Assembly (NCBI GenBank): GCA_903939515.1
Contig: CAJAHH010000012.1
Coordinates: forward strand, 33,572 to 97,571
Direction: 5' to 3'
From: an uncultured Verrucomicrobiota bacterium
GTDB taxonomy: Bacteria > Verrucomicrobiota > Verrucomicrobiia > Limisphaerales > UBA9464
DNA: 64,000 nt
The first letter of the stretch is position 1; each line of letters starts with the position of its first letter. Made by a program: the position numbers and the translations under genes. Under the pieces are notes generated by a model, which saw only the letters and a program-made list of their open reading frames with translations, was not told the origin of the DNA and did no database searches. Shown in pieces: positions 54,007-64,000 of this stretch.

Positions 54007-57000
54007 TTACTTCCCTTCTTCGTGGGCGTGGGTTCCTCCGGCCGCCGGAGCGATCGGATGCTTGGCCAAGTAGTCGTCCACATCGGTGGTCACCACCAAG
54101 CGTCCCCACATCACGGGCCAATGACCCGGGAACGTACAAATGTACTCGTAGTCACCCACCTGCGTGGGTGCCGTCAATTTCAGCGTGGCTCGGTTGCCCG
54201 ATTCCACCAAGCGAGTGGCTCCCACCACGCCCGGAAGCGCCGGAACGTAGGCCCGACCTTCGCGGTCCAAAGCTCCCGGCTGCATCACATCGGCCGCGGC
54301 ACCGACCCCTTCACGGGCTCCCGGCTTCACGATCACCAAGTTGTGGGGCATGAAGTCGTCGTTCTCGAGAACGAGCTCGAAGGGCTTGCCCGCCTCAATG
54401 ACCAGACGCGGCACGTCGTAGCGCATTTGCTCACGCACCGTGCGGATCACGTACACCGACACCCGAAGCTGCTTGAGCTGGGCGCGCACTGCGACCGCTG
54501 CCGACTCCGGCATCAGGCCCGCAAGATCCGAGGCCGTTTGCAGTGCATCGACATAGCCGATATCGGTGCGGGATTCGGCCGGAACCGCAGCCGCCCAACG
54601 AACCAGGGCCGTCGCTGCGGTACCGGCTGAAGAGGCGTTCCAGGCAGTCCTGGGCAATTGACGCAAGCCCTGAGCGGCTGCAGGGACACTGTCACCCTGG
54701 GCGATCAATTGAGCGAAGAGGTTGAACACCTCTTCGGGTTTCTCATTCATGCTGAGCAAGGCACGCATGGCGGTGCGGCGCAGCCCCCCCGAACCATCCA
54801 CAGACATCGGAATGCGGACACTCCGGGCCGGGGCCGGCACGGCCTTCTGCGAGGCGACTTCCTGCCGAGCCGCGTCCAGCAAGGTCAGGGTGAACCCATT
54901 GAGGCGTTGGCCGAGATCTCCCTCGGTGCGATTCCAGACTGAGACCGCCTCCACGGGTTGCTCGGAGCCAAGGTCCACTTCCCACCAGGGGTTACGGTCA
55001 TTCTCCACCGAGTGGGTCTGAGAACCGGAGCCGAACGATCCGTCGTTGTTACCATCAATAGCGTGGGCCGCGTCCCCGGAGTTACCCGTCGTAGACTGGC
55101 TGGCCTTGCCACGGCGAGCGACATTCTGGCCGCCCGACCACACTTCCACTTCGGCGAGGGTGAGTGTTCCGCGCCGAGGCAATTCAATGCGCACGTAGCG
55201 GGCTCCGCCCTTCTTGGACGCGTCGGTCACCAGCTTCGACTCGCCGGATACCACCGGACGAACCAGACCGTAGGCCTTGGCCCGGAAGTCCGGATCGCTC
55301 ACCAGCGGAATGCCCGCCAAGAGGTCGGCCAAGGAAGACGGCTTGGAGGAGGCTGTTTGCCAGAGGGCATCAAACGAACCGTCCACGAGGGCCAATGAAG
55401 CCCAGGTCGCAGCCCGGGTGGTCGCGTTGGCGCTCTTGGCTCCCAACTGGGTCAAACGCGTCCGCTGTGCTTTCAACTCTTCCACCGGCTGGCCGGGCAA
55501 CAAGCGCGCCAAGCTGGTAATAGCCTCTTCGGAGCGGGCTTCTGGCTTCTCCAACAAGCTCAAGAGCAGTGCCAAACGGGAGACCTTGCGCAGCGTCGCC
55601 AGCTCATTGAGGGCCACGCCCCGATCGGCATCCAGCACCCCGGCGCGGCCCAACAAATCGGCCAACACGGGCTCGACCCGCGGCAGCTTCAGGATTTCTG
55701 CCGTGCTGAGCGACTTGAGCAAATACTGCAAGCCAGCCGGATTGTTCTGCGCCAGCGGACGCCCATCGGCCACCGCCTTACGCCACTGCGGCTCCAACTG
55801 CCGGAGGGTCTCCTTGAGAGTGTACTCGAGGTAGTAATCCAGCGGTCGCTTGAGAATGGCCAAAGCCACTTCTGCGGCCTCGGCAGAACGGTAGAAGCTC
55901 GCACCCCGAACGGCCTCCAGGCGAACGCGCGGGCTCTCGTCATCGGCCAGCTTGGCGAAGAGCGCCAGAGCATTGGGAACGCGGTCACGCCAGTAGCAAA
56001 GGACGCGGCCAGCAGCAGCGCGGGCGTTGGCATCGGGTGAATTGAGCATCCGGGTCAGGCGCTCGGCATCCACCACGTTGTGCCACTGGTGGACCCACAA
56101 GGCCTCCATCATGTGGTGCTCATAGTTCGAATCCTTGGAATCCAAACCGGCCGCCCACTGACGCACACCCGCGATGACCTTGGTCGTGTCGCGCTTGCCC
56201 AACTCGATCTTGGCCAGTTCGCGAGTCTGGTTCTCGGGCTCCTTAAGCAAGTCCAAGAGAGCGGCAATGGATTGGCCCTCGATCTTGGCGGGCTTCATGA
56301 GCGGACGCCCCTTGTAGGTAATACGATAGACGCGCCCGTACTGGTGGCCGCGGTTCGGGTCACGCAAATGGTGCTGCATGTGACCGATGATCGACTGATG
56401 CCAATCGGCGAAGTAAATCGCGCCGTCGGGGCCCGTGCTAATGCAAATCGGGCGGAAGTTCGGATCGGTGGAAGAAACCAGATTTTCGAGCGTCTCACCC
56501 TTCAAGCCCGAGCCGTCCTCGGTGACCTTGACCCGGAACACGCCCTGGAAGGAAATCACGTTCAGGTTCAGGAAGTTGCCCTGAAACTCCTCGGGGAAGT
56601 GGCGGCTGGTCAGGATACCGGTGCCCGGGCAGGGGCGTGACGGACGGTTCCAGAACTCCTTCATGCCGGAGTGCTTGTTCGGATAATCGATGCGACCGCT
56701 GAAGGCCGGACCAAAGTAGTTCGCATTGCCAGTGGCGTCGGTGATGAAGTCGTTGCCCCAAGCATCGAACACGCGTCCGTGGGGGTTGGCGAAGCCGTAG
56801 GCCACATAAGTCTCAAAGCGATGGGTGCGCGGCTCGAAGCGGTAAATCGCACCATCGGTATTGCGCAGCGCACCATCGCCCGTCTCTACCTGAGTGCGGT
56901 GGAACACGCCGTCGCTCAAGTAAATCGAGCCACCCGGATCCAAGCAAATGGCGTTGGCCGTGTGATGTGAATCGGCCGAATCCATACCCATGAGGATGCG

Positions 57001-58428
57001 CTCCTTGGTGTCGGCCTTGCTGTCATTGTTGGTATCGCGAATCCACCAGAGATCCGGGGCCTGCATGAGCAAGATGCCGTCCTTGTAGAACTGAAAGCCG
57101 GTGGGGCAGTTCAGGTCATCCATGAACACCGTTTCCTTATCGGCCTTGCCGTCGCCGTTGGTGTCCTCGTAGATGAGCAACTTATCCCCCACCTTGCTGG
57201 TCGGTGTGCGCTCTGGGTAGTTGGGCCACACAGCGACCCAGAGACGACCGCGGGTATCCCAAGCCATCTGGACCGGGTTCACCAAATTGGGGAAACGTTT
57301 CTCGTCGGCAAAGAGATTCACCTGCATGCCGGAGTGGACCGTCATCTGGCCGATGGCTTCCTGACCATCGATATAGACTTGGCTCTTGTCGGCGTTGGCT
57401 CCGGGTTTGTTGGACTCCACCGCCGTCACGGCCGGCAGGTTCGAGTCATCCACCTTGAGGTCGCCATCGCGCGCCACCGCCCAGATCCGCAAATCGCGAT
57501 TGGCCGTCAGCACATCGCGCTGGGACATCTCCTCCTGCATGACCTTGTAATTGGAGACGTAAGGAGCGGGAGCATTGCGATCTCCGACAAAACCGCCCTT
57601 GCCTGGCTGATAGGCCAGCGTCGAACGACCACCATACACATTGTAGCCATCGACCGTGCGGTAGCGCTGATGCCACTGCCTGTTCTTGTCATTCACCGCT
57701 CGGCGGAGCTTCTCCATGTCGCCGGTCGGCACCTTGCCGCCGATCAGGCCGCTGAAGATCGCCGGTGCCAGGGCCTTGTCGCCTTCTTCGCTGAGAAGAT
57801 AACCGTTAATCGTCAGCGAACGCCCCTTGGCCGCTGCGGCCGTCATGAGTTGCAAGGACGGTTCAAAGAGATCGGTGAAGGCAACGCCATTGTCTTTAGC
57901 CACCTCAGCGATGGCAGCCGAGTAGAGGCGCAAATTGGCATTGTTGACGGAGCGATCCGGGAAATTGATATCCACGTGCCTCTCATTGGCAGCCGGTGAC
58001 ACGAGCGCCACCCGCGGTGCTCCCTTGCCGGAGTAATTGCCACCCCGCACGTGCTTGATCCAAGCATCCAGGTCGGTCTTGAACTTCGGCAACCCCTCGG
58101 CCCCCTTGAAGGACTCGTTGTAACCAAAGAACGCGATGATGACGTCGGCCTTCGCCCGGGTCAGCCAATCGTCTGGAGAACCAAAATTCTCGGAACGGTG
58201 CCGATTGGCCACCTCGTCACCGGCCGCCGCCAAATTGCGGAAAACCAGTCGGTGATCGGGAAAACGGTCATGGACCAGCGTCTCAAAATAACCGGTGTGC
58301 TGCATCCGATCCGCAATGCCACCACCGACGATCGCGACATGATCGCCGGGCTGGAGTTGGAGCAGAGTTTGGGCGCTGACCGCCAGGGATAGGGCCAGTG
58401 ATAACAAGGCCAGTCGTATGGATCTCAT
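54007..58428 (-). CDS. Giant secreted SGNH-hydrolase / PVC-dehydrogenase / HEAT / discoidin / cupredoxin protein
   Basis: 1,473-aa exported protein; ATG 58428 opens a signal peptide (MRSIRLALLSLALSLAVSAQ). In order: SGNH/GDSL-like esterase fold (about 25-265; GDHVAIVGGGIADRM and DVIIAFFGYNESF); a PVC-type sugar-dehydrogenase-like propeller (about 390-760; QMAWDTRGRLWVAVWPNYPE, then DGPDGAIYFADWHQSIIGHM-like text); HEAT repeats (about 770-1090); a discoidin/F5-8C-like module (KASQSTTGNSGDAAHAIDGN); and a blue-copper-like cupredoxin (last about 150). The cupredoxin has a His in FMPHNLVIVKPG, and Cys, His and Met in CTFPGHWPVMWG. Unlike typical members, no CxxCH heme motif was found. Followed by a terminator. 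Confidence 0.82.
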   Translation of the reverse strand: MRSIRLALLSLALSLAVSAQTLLQLQPGDHVAIVGGGIADRMQHTGYFETLVHDRFPDHRLVFRNLAAAGDEVANRHRSENFGSPDDWLTRAKADVIIAFFGYNESFKGAEGLPKFKTDLDAWIKHVRGGNYSGKGAPRVALVSPAANERHVDINFPDRSVNNANLRLYSAAIAEVAKDNGVAFTDLFEPSLQLMTAAAAKGRSLTINGYLLSEEGDKALAPAIFSGLIGGKVPTGDMEKLRRAVNDKNRQWHQRYRTVDGYNVYGGRSTLAYQPGKGGFVGDRNAPAPYVSNYKVMQEEMSQRDVLTANRDLRIWAVARDGDLKVDDSNLPAVTAVESNKPGANADKSQVYIDGQEAIGQMTVHSGMQVNLFADEKRFPNLVNPVQMAWDTRGRLWVAVWPNYPERTPTSKVGDKLLIYEDTNGDGKADKETVFMDDLNCPTGFQFYKDGILLMQAPDLWWIRDTNNDSKADTKERILMGMDSADSHHTANAICLDPGGSIYLSDGVFHRTQVETGDGALRNTDGAIYRFEPRTHRFETYVAYGFANPHGRVFDAWGNDFITDATGNANYFGPAFSGRIDYPNKHSGMKEFWNRPSRPCPGTGILTSRHFPEEFQGNFLNLNVISFQGVFRVKVTEDGSGLKGETLENLVSSTDPNFRPICISTGPDGAIYFADWHQSIIGHMQHHLRDPNRGHQYGRVYRITYKGRPLMKPAKIEGQSIAALLDLLKEPENQTRELAKIELGKRDTTKVIAGVRQWAAGLDSKDSNYEHHMMEALWVHQWHNVVDAERLTRMLNSPDANARAAAGRVLCYWRDRVPNALALFAKLADDESPRVRLEAVRGASFYRSAEAAEVALAILKRPLDYYLEYTLKETLRQLEPQWRKAVADGRPLAQNNPAGLQYLLKSLSTAEILKLPRVEPVLADLLGRAGVLDADRGVALNELATLRKVSRLALLLSLLEKPEARSEEAITSLARLLPGQPVEELKAQRTRLTQLGAKSANATTRAATWASLALVDGSFDALWQTASSKPSSLADLLAGIPLVSDPDFRAKAYGLVRPVVSGESKLVTDASKKGGARYVRIELPRRGTLTLAEVEVWSGGQNVARRGKASQSTTGNSGDAAHAIDGNNDGSFGSGSQTHSVENDRNPWWEVDLGSEQPVEAVSVWNRTEGDLGQRLNGFTLTLLDAARQEVASQKAVPAPARSVRIPMSVDGSGGLRRTAMRALLSMNEKPEEVFNLFAQLIAQGDSVPAAAQGLRQLPRTAWNASSAGTAATALVRWAAAVPAESRTDIGYVDALQTASDLAGLMPESAAVAVRAQLKQLRVSVYVIRTVREQMRYDVPRLVIEAGKPFELVLENDDFMPHNLVIVKPGAREGVGAAADVMQPGALDREGRAYVPALPGVVGATRLVESGNRATLKLTAPTQVGDYEYICTFPGHWPVMWGRLVVTTDVDDYLAKHPIAPAAGGTHAHEEGK

Positions 58429-58666
58429 AGGGTTCTGAATGCAGCCACCGGAGGAACCGACCCATCGGCCCTCCTGGACTGCGCGCTCGGTGGATCTCCG
58501 AGCATAGAAACACCAAGACCGACATCGCGACCAAAAATTCACTCGTCGACAAACCTTTTGCTCAGAACACGACCCCGGTTGTCTAACAATCGGGTAACAA
58601 TCCGATGCCGAGGGACAAAACACTTCCGGATCGGAGCCGGGTTTGGGAATATCTAAGGTGTTCCTT

Positions 58667-61398
58667 ATGAAACACCTGATCCGAACTCCTATTTGGGGCA
58701 TTGCTGCTGCTTGCCTCGCCGCCCTGCCCTCCTCGGCAATGGCGTCCGACTACGCGAAGTCGATTCTCGCCGACGGACCCGCTGCCTACTATCGCCTGAG
58801 CGACAGCACGGTGCGCGGCACCAACCATCTTAACTCTGGCGTCGCCACCGGAGTCACAGCATTCCAAAACCTGGGCCGAGTCCATACCATGCCCGGCGCA
58901 ATCCTGGGCGACTCTGGCCGAGCTGCCTTCTTCGATTTCACCTCCCGCACTGAAATCCCCTGGAACGCCGCAGTAAACCCCAAGAACGACAAACCGTTCA
59001 CCATTGAGGCGTGGTTCTATCCGACGAGCGACCAGACCGGCAACGGCCAATGCCCGATCAACAATCGTTACGCGTATTCTGGCGTAGACCGGCAGGGATG
59101 GGTGTTCTTCCAGCGCAAGCCCAACGCCGACTATGCCGGCGGCGAAGGCGTCGGTTGGAACTTCCGTATGTTCCGCGGCGCGGGCAGCAGCTCCGGTCTG
59201 GATATTCTCAGCGGTGTGCCCTACGTGCTTGGTAAGTGGACCCACGTCGTGGTGGTCTATGATCCGAAGAACGTGGTGGACGCCACCGTCACCATGTACA
59301 TCGATGGCAAAGAGGCTGTCACCAAGGCCTGGACTGGCGGCACCGACGGCACCCAACCGGGCTACGCCGCCAACACCAGCGGCAATGACCCCGCCGTCGC
59401 CACCTTCGGCGATGCGGCCCTGGCTATCGGCAACTACAACAACACCGCGGGGACCAGCCTGAACCCGTACTTCGGCGGCGTGGACGAATTCGCCTTTTAC
59501 CAGACCAAGCTCAGCGCCGAGCAAATCCTCGGCCACTATCAGAACGCCACCAACGCCAACCGGACGGTTTCCTACTCCAGCCTCATCCAGGCAGACAAAC
59601 CCGCCGTTTACCTGCATCTCGACGAAGAGGCTCCGGGCCCCGACATCGCGGTGAACTTTGGCGAGACCCGTGCCATCGGCCACGGCAGCCATACCTCCGA
59701 AGTGCGGCACCCCGCTCCGGGCGCCATCTCGGCCGGCGGCAACGACGGATCGGTGGCGTATCACAACCGCAACGGCAAATCGACGACCACCCTGCCTTGG
59801 ACCGCGGGCAACAATCCCGGAGCCGACAAGCCTCTTTCGGTGGAGTTCTGGGCCCGTCCCATGAGGGACCAGCAAGGCGGCCAGTGCCCCGTCAACAACC
59901 GCTTCGTCGGCGGGAGCGGTCGCACCGGTTGGGTGATTTTCCAGCGCAACCCCAATGCCACCTACCCGGCCTCAGAAGGCCACGGTTGGAACTTCCGCAT
60001 GTTCCGCGGTGCCGGCGGAGCGGCGCGGATGTCAATACCGACACTGATTACAGCATTGGTGAATGGCAGCACTTGGCTTTCACCTGGGAACCGGTCACCG
60101 ACAACGGCGATCCGGGCAGCAACGGCAACAACCAGTGGGAGGGTATCCTTAAGGCCTACGTCAATGGTGTGGCTGTGAACACCAACAGCGCCGCCCTCTA
60201 TGCGGCCAACTTGGAGACCACCGAGGACGGCAGCGTGGCGGCCGATCTAGGTATCGGCGCCTACAACGCCAAGTCGGGACTCGGCAGCAACCCCTTCGAG
60301 GGCAACGTCGACGAGTTTGCCGTTTACGGCGACTACCTGCTGAAGCCGGAGCAAGTGCTGGCTCACTATCAAGCGGGCACCAACGCCCACCCGGCCATCC
60401 CGTACGAGAACCTGGTCATCACCGCCCCCTTCACGGGCCCCGAGCGTAAAGGCCCGGCCACCTACTTGCGCTTCAACGAAGGCGCGGTATCGCCGCTGGC
60501 CAACGCGGGCAGCCTCGAAGCCGATGCGGATGGACACGGCGTCCTCGCGAACACTTCAGCCGCTGGCCCACGCCCGCCGGCCTTCAAGGGCTTCGAAGCC
60601 AACAACAGCGCCCTCGACCTTACCGCGACCAAGGCCTTCGGAGCCCTCAATGATTTGGGCAGCCTGAAGCTCACCGACCGGGTTACCTTCAGTGCCTGGA
60701 TCCAGCCGGGCACACTCACAACCGAACCCTCACCGGCGCGCATCCTGGCCCGAGGTCCGGCCACCGTCAGTTCCTTCGTGGCCCAGATTTTTGAACAGGC
60801 CAAAGAGATCACCGCGCTCAACACCAACACCACCGAAGTGTCCCTGCGCATCGAACCCGTCAACGGAGCGCTCAACTACTCCTTCGGATCCAGCGAGTAC
60901 AAAGGCGCTCCCGACCTGACGGTGGAGCGGGCCTTCGCCCCAGTTCCGGCTGCCGACCTGACGGCCGGCCAATGGGTGCAATTGAGCGGCGTGTACGACG
61001 GCACCCACTGGCGCCTGTACCGCAATGGAACCGAGATCGCCGCGGCCGCTGGATCGGGCAAAGCCATCGCCGCCATCGGAGCCGACTGGGCCATCGGTTC
61101 TACCGGCAACGGTTGGGACGGAGGCTTCACCGGAGCCATCGATGAAGTGGCCGTCTATCCCAAGGCATTGTCGGCCGCACAAATCCAGAAGCACTACACC
61201 ATCGCCGTGAATGGCGGATCGAGTGAACCGGCCAAAGTAGCCATCAGCCTGAGCGGAGCCGATGCCACATTGACCTGGTCGGGCGGCGCCCTCCAGCAGT
61301 CTGACAGCCTCAACGGCACTTATACTGAAGTCACCGGGGCCGTCTCCCCGCTCAAGGTTACACCCACCGGAGCGGCTAAGTTCTACCGCATCCGCTGA
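58667..61398 (+). pseudogene. Secreted three-LamG-domain protein, broken by a single frameshift
   Basis: One gene of about 910 codons in two frames. Start ATG 58667 has AAGGTG seven bp upstream and a signal peptide (MKHLIRTPIWGIAAACLAAL). LamG/concanavalin-type domain 1 spans about residues 60-300, domain 2 about 310-540, and domain 3 lies after the shift (EFAVYGDYLLKPEQVLAHYQ is the tail of domain 2; then AFGALNDLGSLKLTDRVTFS and VYDGTHWRLYRNGTEIAAAA). The first frame runs to a stop at 60178. A single-base indel between 60020 and 60028 switches to the frame GADVNTDTDYSIGEWQHLAF, in full continuity with the domain. It ends AAKFYRIR. This could be a sequencing error or a mutation. Confidence 0.8.
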
Positions 61399-61439
61399 CG
61401 CCACGAAGGCAGACAATTCGCCTTCAAATCTTCAACCAC

Positions 61440-61473
61440 AGGGCCGATTTCCCCACGGAAGTCGGCCCTTTTC
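61440..61473 (+). terminator. Rho-independent terminator of the LamG gene
   Basis: GGGCCGATTTCC (61441-61452), loop CCAC, GGAAGTCGGCCC (61457-61468) with one G-U pair, then TTTTC. Located 42 bp after the LamG stop at 61398. Confidence 0.85.
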
Positions 61474-61806
61474 TACATTCACCTCTCCCGTCTCTCTGCA
61501 ACGTTCGGGAATTTACGGAAAGTAGGCGGTTTGAAATTCGGGGTTTTGCCGGATCCTCGAACTCGTTTTCTTTCCAGGATGAGCCCCCGCGTTTGTTCCT
61601 TCTTCCAGATAAGGCTGAATGCCTCTGGGGCCCACCAGAGTTGATCAGAACTCGTTGAGGCCACCGACAAGCTCAGGCCGAATCGATGATCCGTTGAGTT
61701 TCTGGGCTTAGTGGTTTTCAAACCGGCCGGTTTCATCGGTTTTCACACCGTCACCAACACCCGTCCGCTCCCCAATACGGCTCCCCGTCTGTAGAGCCTC
61801 GGAGGC
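61474..61806. other. Intergenic region with a dispersed segment
   Basis: About 333 bp between the terminator and the sulfatase stop. No gene. A minus-strand segment (61693-61754: GTTGAGTTTCTGGGCTTA, then GGTTTTCACACCGTCAC) matches the reverse complement of 5082-5119. It carries about 26 bp more, bounded by TGAAAAC direct repeats. Confidence 0.5.
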
Positions 61807-63423
61807 TCACTCCGTGCGAAATGGATCCGCCTGAGGCCAGTCGCCCGGATTCGCATAAGGCTGAACCGGGCCCGGCGTCGAGCGCCCATTAACCAAGATC
61901 CGGCGCATCTCCCGAGTCATGGCGCGAACCACCTTGGGCTCGTCCGTCAGCCGATTCGTCCGCTCCGCCGCATCACGACCCAGGTGATATAATTGGAGTT
62001 TCGGCAATCGGGCCGCCTCCTTACTGCCCGGTTTGGGATCACTCCACCCACCGCTGTCCGGAGTAAAGAGCAGCTTCCATGGCCCCTGGCGCAGAGCAAA
62101 AAAACCACCGTTCGAATGGTGCACCAACGCCTCGCGACCGGCCCGCGCCCGATCCCCTCGACGCAACTGAGGCAGAAAACTCACACTATCCTCGGCCGCA
62201 CCCGACGGCAGACGTTGCCCCAGAATATCGGCCAAGGTCGCCAGTAAATCGAGCTGACCCACCAACCGAGAACACATCGAACCGGCCGGCACCTCAGCAG
62301 GCCATCGGACCAAGAACGGCACCCGATGACCACCCTCGAACAAATCGGCCTTATGACCACGGAAACCGGCACTCGGATCATGTCCAAAGCCCCGCAACTC
62401 ACCGAGATTGGCCGCCGGCGAACAACCATTGTCCGCCGTAAAAACCACCAACGTATTGCGGGAAATTCCGAGGGTATCGAGCGAATCCAGAATGTCCCCC
62501 ACCGTCGCATCCACCTGCACCACGAAATCGCCATAAGGGTTCGTTCGCGTCCGCCCGACAAATTCCGGAGTCGGAACCGTGGGTGTGTGAGGAGAAGCCA
62601 GAGCCAAGTAGAGGAAAAACGGCGTACCGTCCACCGCCCGCGCCCGCGCCCTCGACTCGATCCAAGACAACGCCTCCCGCCGAAACCGCGGATGCACCTC
62701 CTCATGCCGGAAATCCGGCCCAATCACCCCAGCCCGCCACATCTTAGGCCCTGGACTGGCCGCCACACGGTCCACCGGCACCGTCGTTGATCGATCCTGA
62801 CTCAGAAAAACAAACGGAGGCATATCCAGCGAAGCGCTAATTCCCAGAAACCGATCAAACCCCTGAGAGATCGGCCCACCGCCGAAGGATTGAGCAAAAT
62901 CTACCTCCTCTAATTTGGGACCCGTCCGCACCCAATCCACACCCAAGTGCCACTTCCCCACCATGCCCGTCGCATACCCCTGACCCCGCAAAAATCCCGC
63001 CACCGTCAACCGACCGGGTTCGATTAAGGCGGGATCGTACCCATGCAACACACTCGACTTAAGTTTCCCCCGCCAAGAATAGCGCCCCGTCAGGAGCGTA
63101 TAACGGCTCGGCGTACAAACCCCAGAAGCCGAATGAGCATCGGTGAACGTGCGTCCCTCACGGGCCAGCCGATCAATGCCTGGAGTTTTCCAAGCGCACT
63201 TCGCATTCAGACTCGAGACATCCCCGATTCCCATGTCATCGGCCAAAATGACGATCACATTCGGCCGAGCAGCAGGTGCTAAAGCAGCACGGCCAATCCC
63301 CACGAAGCCCAGAAATCCCACCACCCCAAAGAACCACCCCTGGAGCCAGCCTAAACGCCAACCCGGCCCCCGACCGCGCAGCCAAAAAAGAGAATGCATG
63401 GGAAGATCCCCCACGTTGCCCAT
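61807..63423 (-). CDS. Secreted arylsulfatase-family enzyme
   Basis: Sulfatase of about 538 aa (ATG 63423 or 63399, giving a basic stretch then a hydrophobic signal region, GWFFGVVGFLGFVGIGRAAL). The formylglycine motif SGVCTPSRYTLLTGR is intact (CxPSR; Cys to be converted), and metal ligands lie in NVIVILADDMGIGD and VFTADNGCSPAANL. Also present are GMVGKWHLG and FLYLALASPHTPTVP. Cys-type conversion implies an anaerobic or formylglycine-generating partner elsewhere. It probably desulfates polysaccharides or aryl sulfates. A family B repeat array follows its 5' end. Confidence 0.92.
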   Translation of the reverse strand: MGNVGDLPMHSLFWLRGRGPGWRLGWLQGWFFGVVGFLGFVGIGRAALAPAARPNVIVILADDMGIGDVSSLNAKCAWKTPGIDRLAREGRTFTDAHSASGVCTPSRYTLLTGRYSWRGKLKSSVLHGYDPALIEPGRLTVAGFLRGQGYATGMVGKWHLGVDWVRTGPKLEEVDFAQSFGGGPISQGFDRFLGISASLDMPPFVFLSQDRSTTVPVDRVAASPGPKMWRAGVIGPDFRHEEVHPRFRREALSWIESRARARAVDGTPFFLYLALASPHTPTVPTPEFVGRTRTNPYGDFVVQVDATVGDILDSLDTLGISRNTLVVFTADNGCSPAANLGELRGFGHDPSAGFRGHKADLFEGGHRVPFLVRWPAEVPAGSMCSRLVGQLDLLATLADILGQRLPSGAAEDSVSFLPQLRRGDRARAGREALVHHSNGGFFALRQGPWKLLFTPDSGGWSDPKPGSKEAARLPKLQLYHLGRDAAERTNRLTDEPKVVRAMTREMRRILVNGRSTPGPVQPYANPGDWPQADPFRTE

Positions 63424-63576
63424 CGCCCCTCCCTTTGACCAGCCCCGTATACAGCCCCACGCAAGTGACAACCCGAAGCAGGGACGGACCGCTCGGAGAT
63501 CGGTCCCTACCTCGGAGGTCATTGGGCTACATCCGAGGGCCGCATAAGGGACAGGCTCTAAAAAGCGGCCTAGCGA

Positions 63577-64000
63577 CCGCGGATCGGAGCGAAGCGAGCA
63601 TTGGAACGTCAACACCCTTACTCCCCCTCGCGCAAAGCGCGAAAGCGCATCCTCCTCAGAGACTACTCAGCGACCGGAGGCCTGATACCGCGTAGCCCCG
63701 GCCACCAAAAACCTTAGCGGAGCGGTGTCGGGCCGTAGCGAGCCTTGGAGGCGAACACCCCAACCCCCTCGCGCATAGCGCGAAAGCTCCTCCTCCCCAG
63801 AGCCTACTCAGCGACCGGAGGCCTGATACCGCGGAGCCCCGCCTACCAAAAACCCGAGCGGAGCGGTGTCGGGCCGTAGCGAGCCTTGGAGGCGAACACC
63901 CCAACCCCTCGCGCACAGCGCGAAAGCTGATCCTCCTCAGAGCCTACTCAGCGAGCGGAGGCCTGATGCCGCGGACAATGTAGCGGAGCGGTGTCGGGCC
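63577..64000 (+). repeat. Tandem array of repeat family B, continues past the window end
   Basis: At least three full units: 63577-63715, 63716-63856 (141 bp) and 63857-63981 (125 bp), plus the start of a fourth at 63982. Each begins AGCGGAGCGGTGTCGGGCCG (except the first) and carries GTAGCGAGCCTTGGAGGCGA, TCGCGCACAGCGCGAAAGC and GAGCCTACTCAGCGA then GGAGGCCTGATxCCGCGGA. The 63424-63576 part contains the segment 63486-63516 also found at 4961-4991. No genes. Confidence 0.85.

Noticed and set aside
59797..61398. Second ORF as a separate LamG gene
   Set aside because: It lacks a start site and signal, and continues the domain of the first ORF; treated as one frameshifted gene.
63424..63615. 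Longer N-terminus for the sulfatase
   Set aside because: It includes the 63486-63516 dispersed segment and has no signal or family text; the ATG at 63423 is preferred.
63577..64000. CRISPR array
   Set aside because: Units of 125-141 bp are near-identical throughout with no short repeat/unique spacer alternation and no cas genes.

Overview
The window is about 60% GC and reads as chromosome of a member of the Verrucomicrobiota (PVC superphylum). The evidence is a pseudopilin with the FTLIELLVVIAIIAVLAGLL start and a long LPALAKAQ tail, secreted PVC-type dehydrogenase, heme-binding and HEAT proteins, a ThuA-like domain protein, an arylsulfatase, LamG surface proteins whose C-termini end in a short FYRxR-type motif, and ECF sigma factors with very large C-terminal extensions. 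No genus can be assigned from the sequence alone. No rRNA, convincing tRNA or CRISPR array was seen.

Layout: 0-5 kb holds a PAP2 phosphatase, a GT39-type glycosyltransferase and a secreted cytochrome-c/HEAT protein. 5-12.4 kb (minus strand) holds a DUF2007-DUF5069 fusion, the mlaEFD lipid-transport operon, clpC and a Xer-type recombinase. 12.4-17.2 kb holds a secreted cytochrome, an EamA exporter, rpe, dapA and a nitrilase-family amidohydrolase. 17.3-21.7 kb is an RND efflux pair. 22.5-24.3 kb is a DUF885 zinc-peptidase-like protein.

24.4-27.2 kb is a small accessory scar. It contains a frameshifted PemK/MazF-like toxin with a broken antitoxin-like frame, a truncated and frameshifted PQQ-like protein, an apparently intact nucleotidyltransferase two-gene module, and fused remnants of hipB and hipA. 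27.2-32.5 kb carries two consecutive chimeric ECF sigma factors. One is joined through a transmembrane helix to about 850 residues of carboxypeptidase-regulatory-like repeats. The other is joined through a transmembrane helix and a coiled coil to a secretin-like domain. 32.6-34.2 kb is a DUF4143-type ATPase gene split by a 274-bp MITE-like element with perfect 26-bp inverted ends.

34.5-49 kb is mostly housekeeping: a VC0807-like membrane protein, clpB, a ThuA protein, pyrR-pyrB, a lipoprotein, uppS, purA and pstCAB-phoU (no pstS seen). 48.9-53.9 kb holds small cupin, DUF309 and SRPBCC genes and a surface/secretion cluster (pseudopilin, anchor-M protein, His-rich lipoprotein). 54-63.4 kb holds a 1,473-residue secreted SGNH/dehydrogenase/HEAT/discoidin/cupredoxin protein, a three-LamG secreted protein broken by one frameshift, and a sulfatase. 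These fit a lifestyle of degrading sulfated or complex polymers.

Intergenic space is unusually rich in dispersed repeats. Two main families recur (A: 0.95, 4.85, 11.3, 22.3, 45.0 and 49.7 kb; B: 39.4, 39.7, 50.5 and 63.6-64.0 kb, the last as a tandem array running off the window), along with shorter sets. The least conventional items are the tandem membrane-anchored sigma chimeras, the cupredoxin-tailed giant protein and the toxin-antitoxin graveyard.
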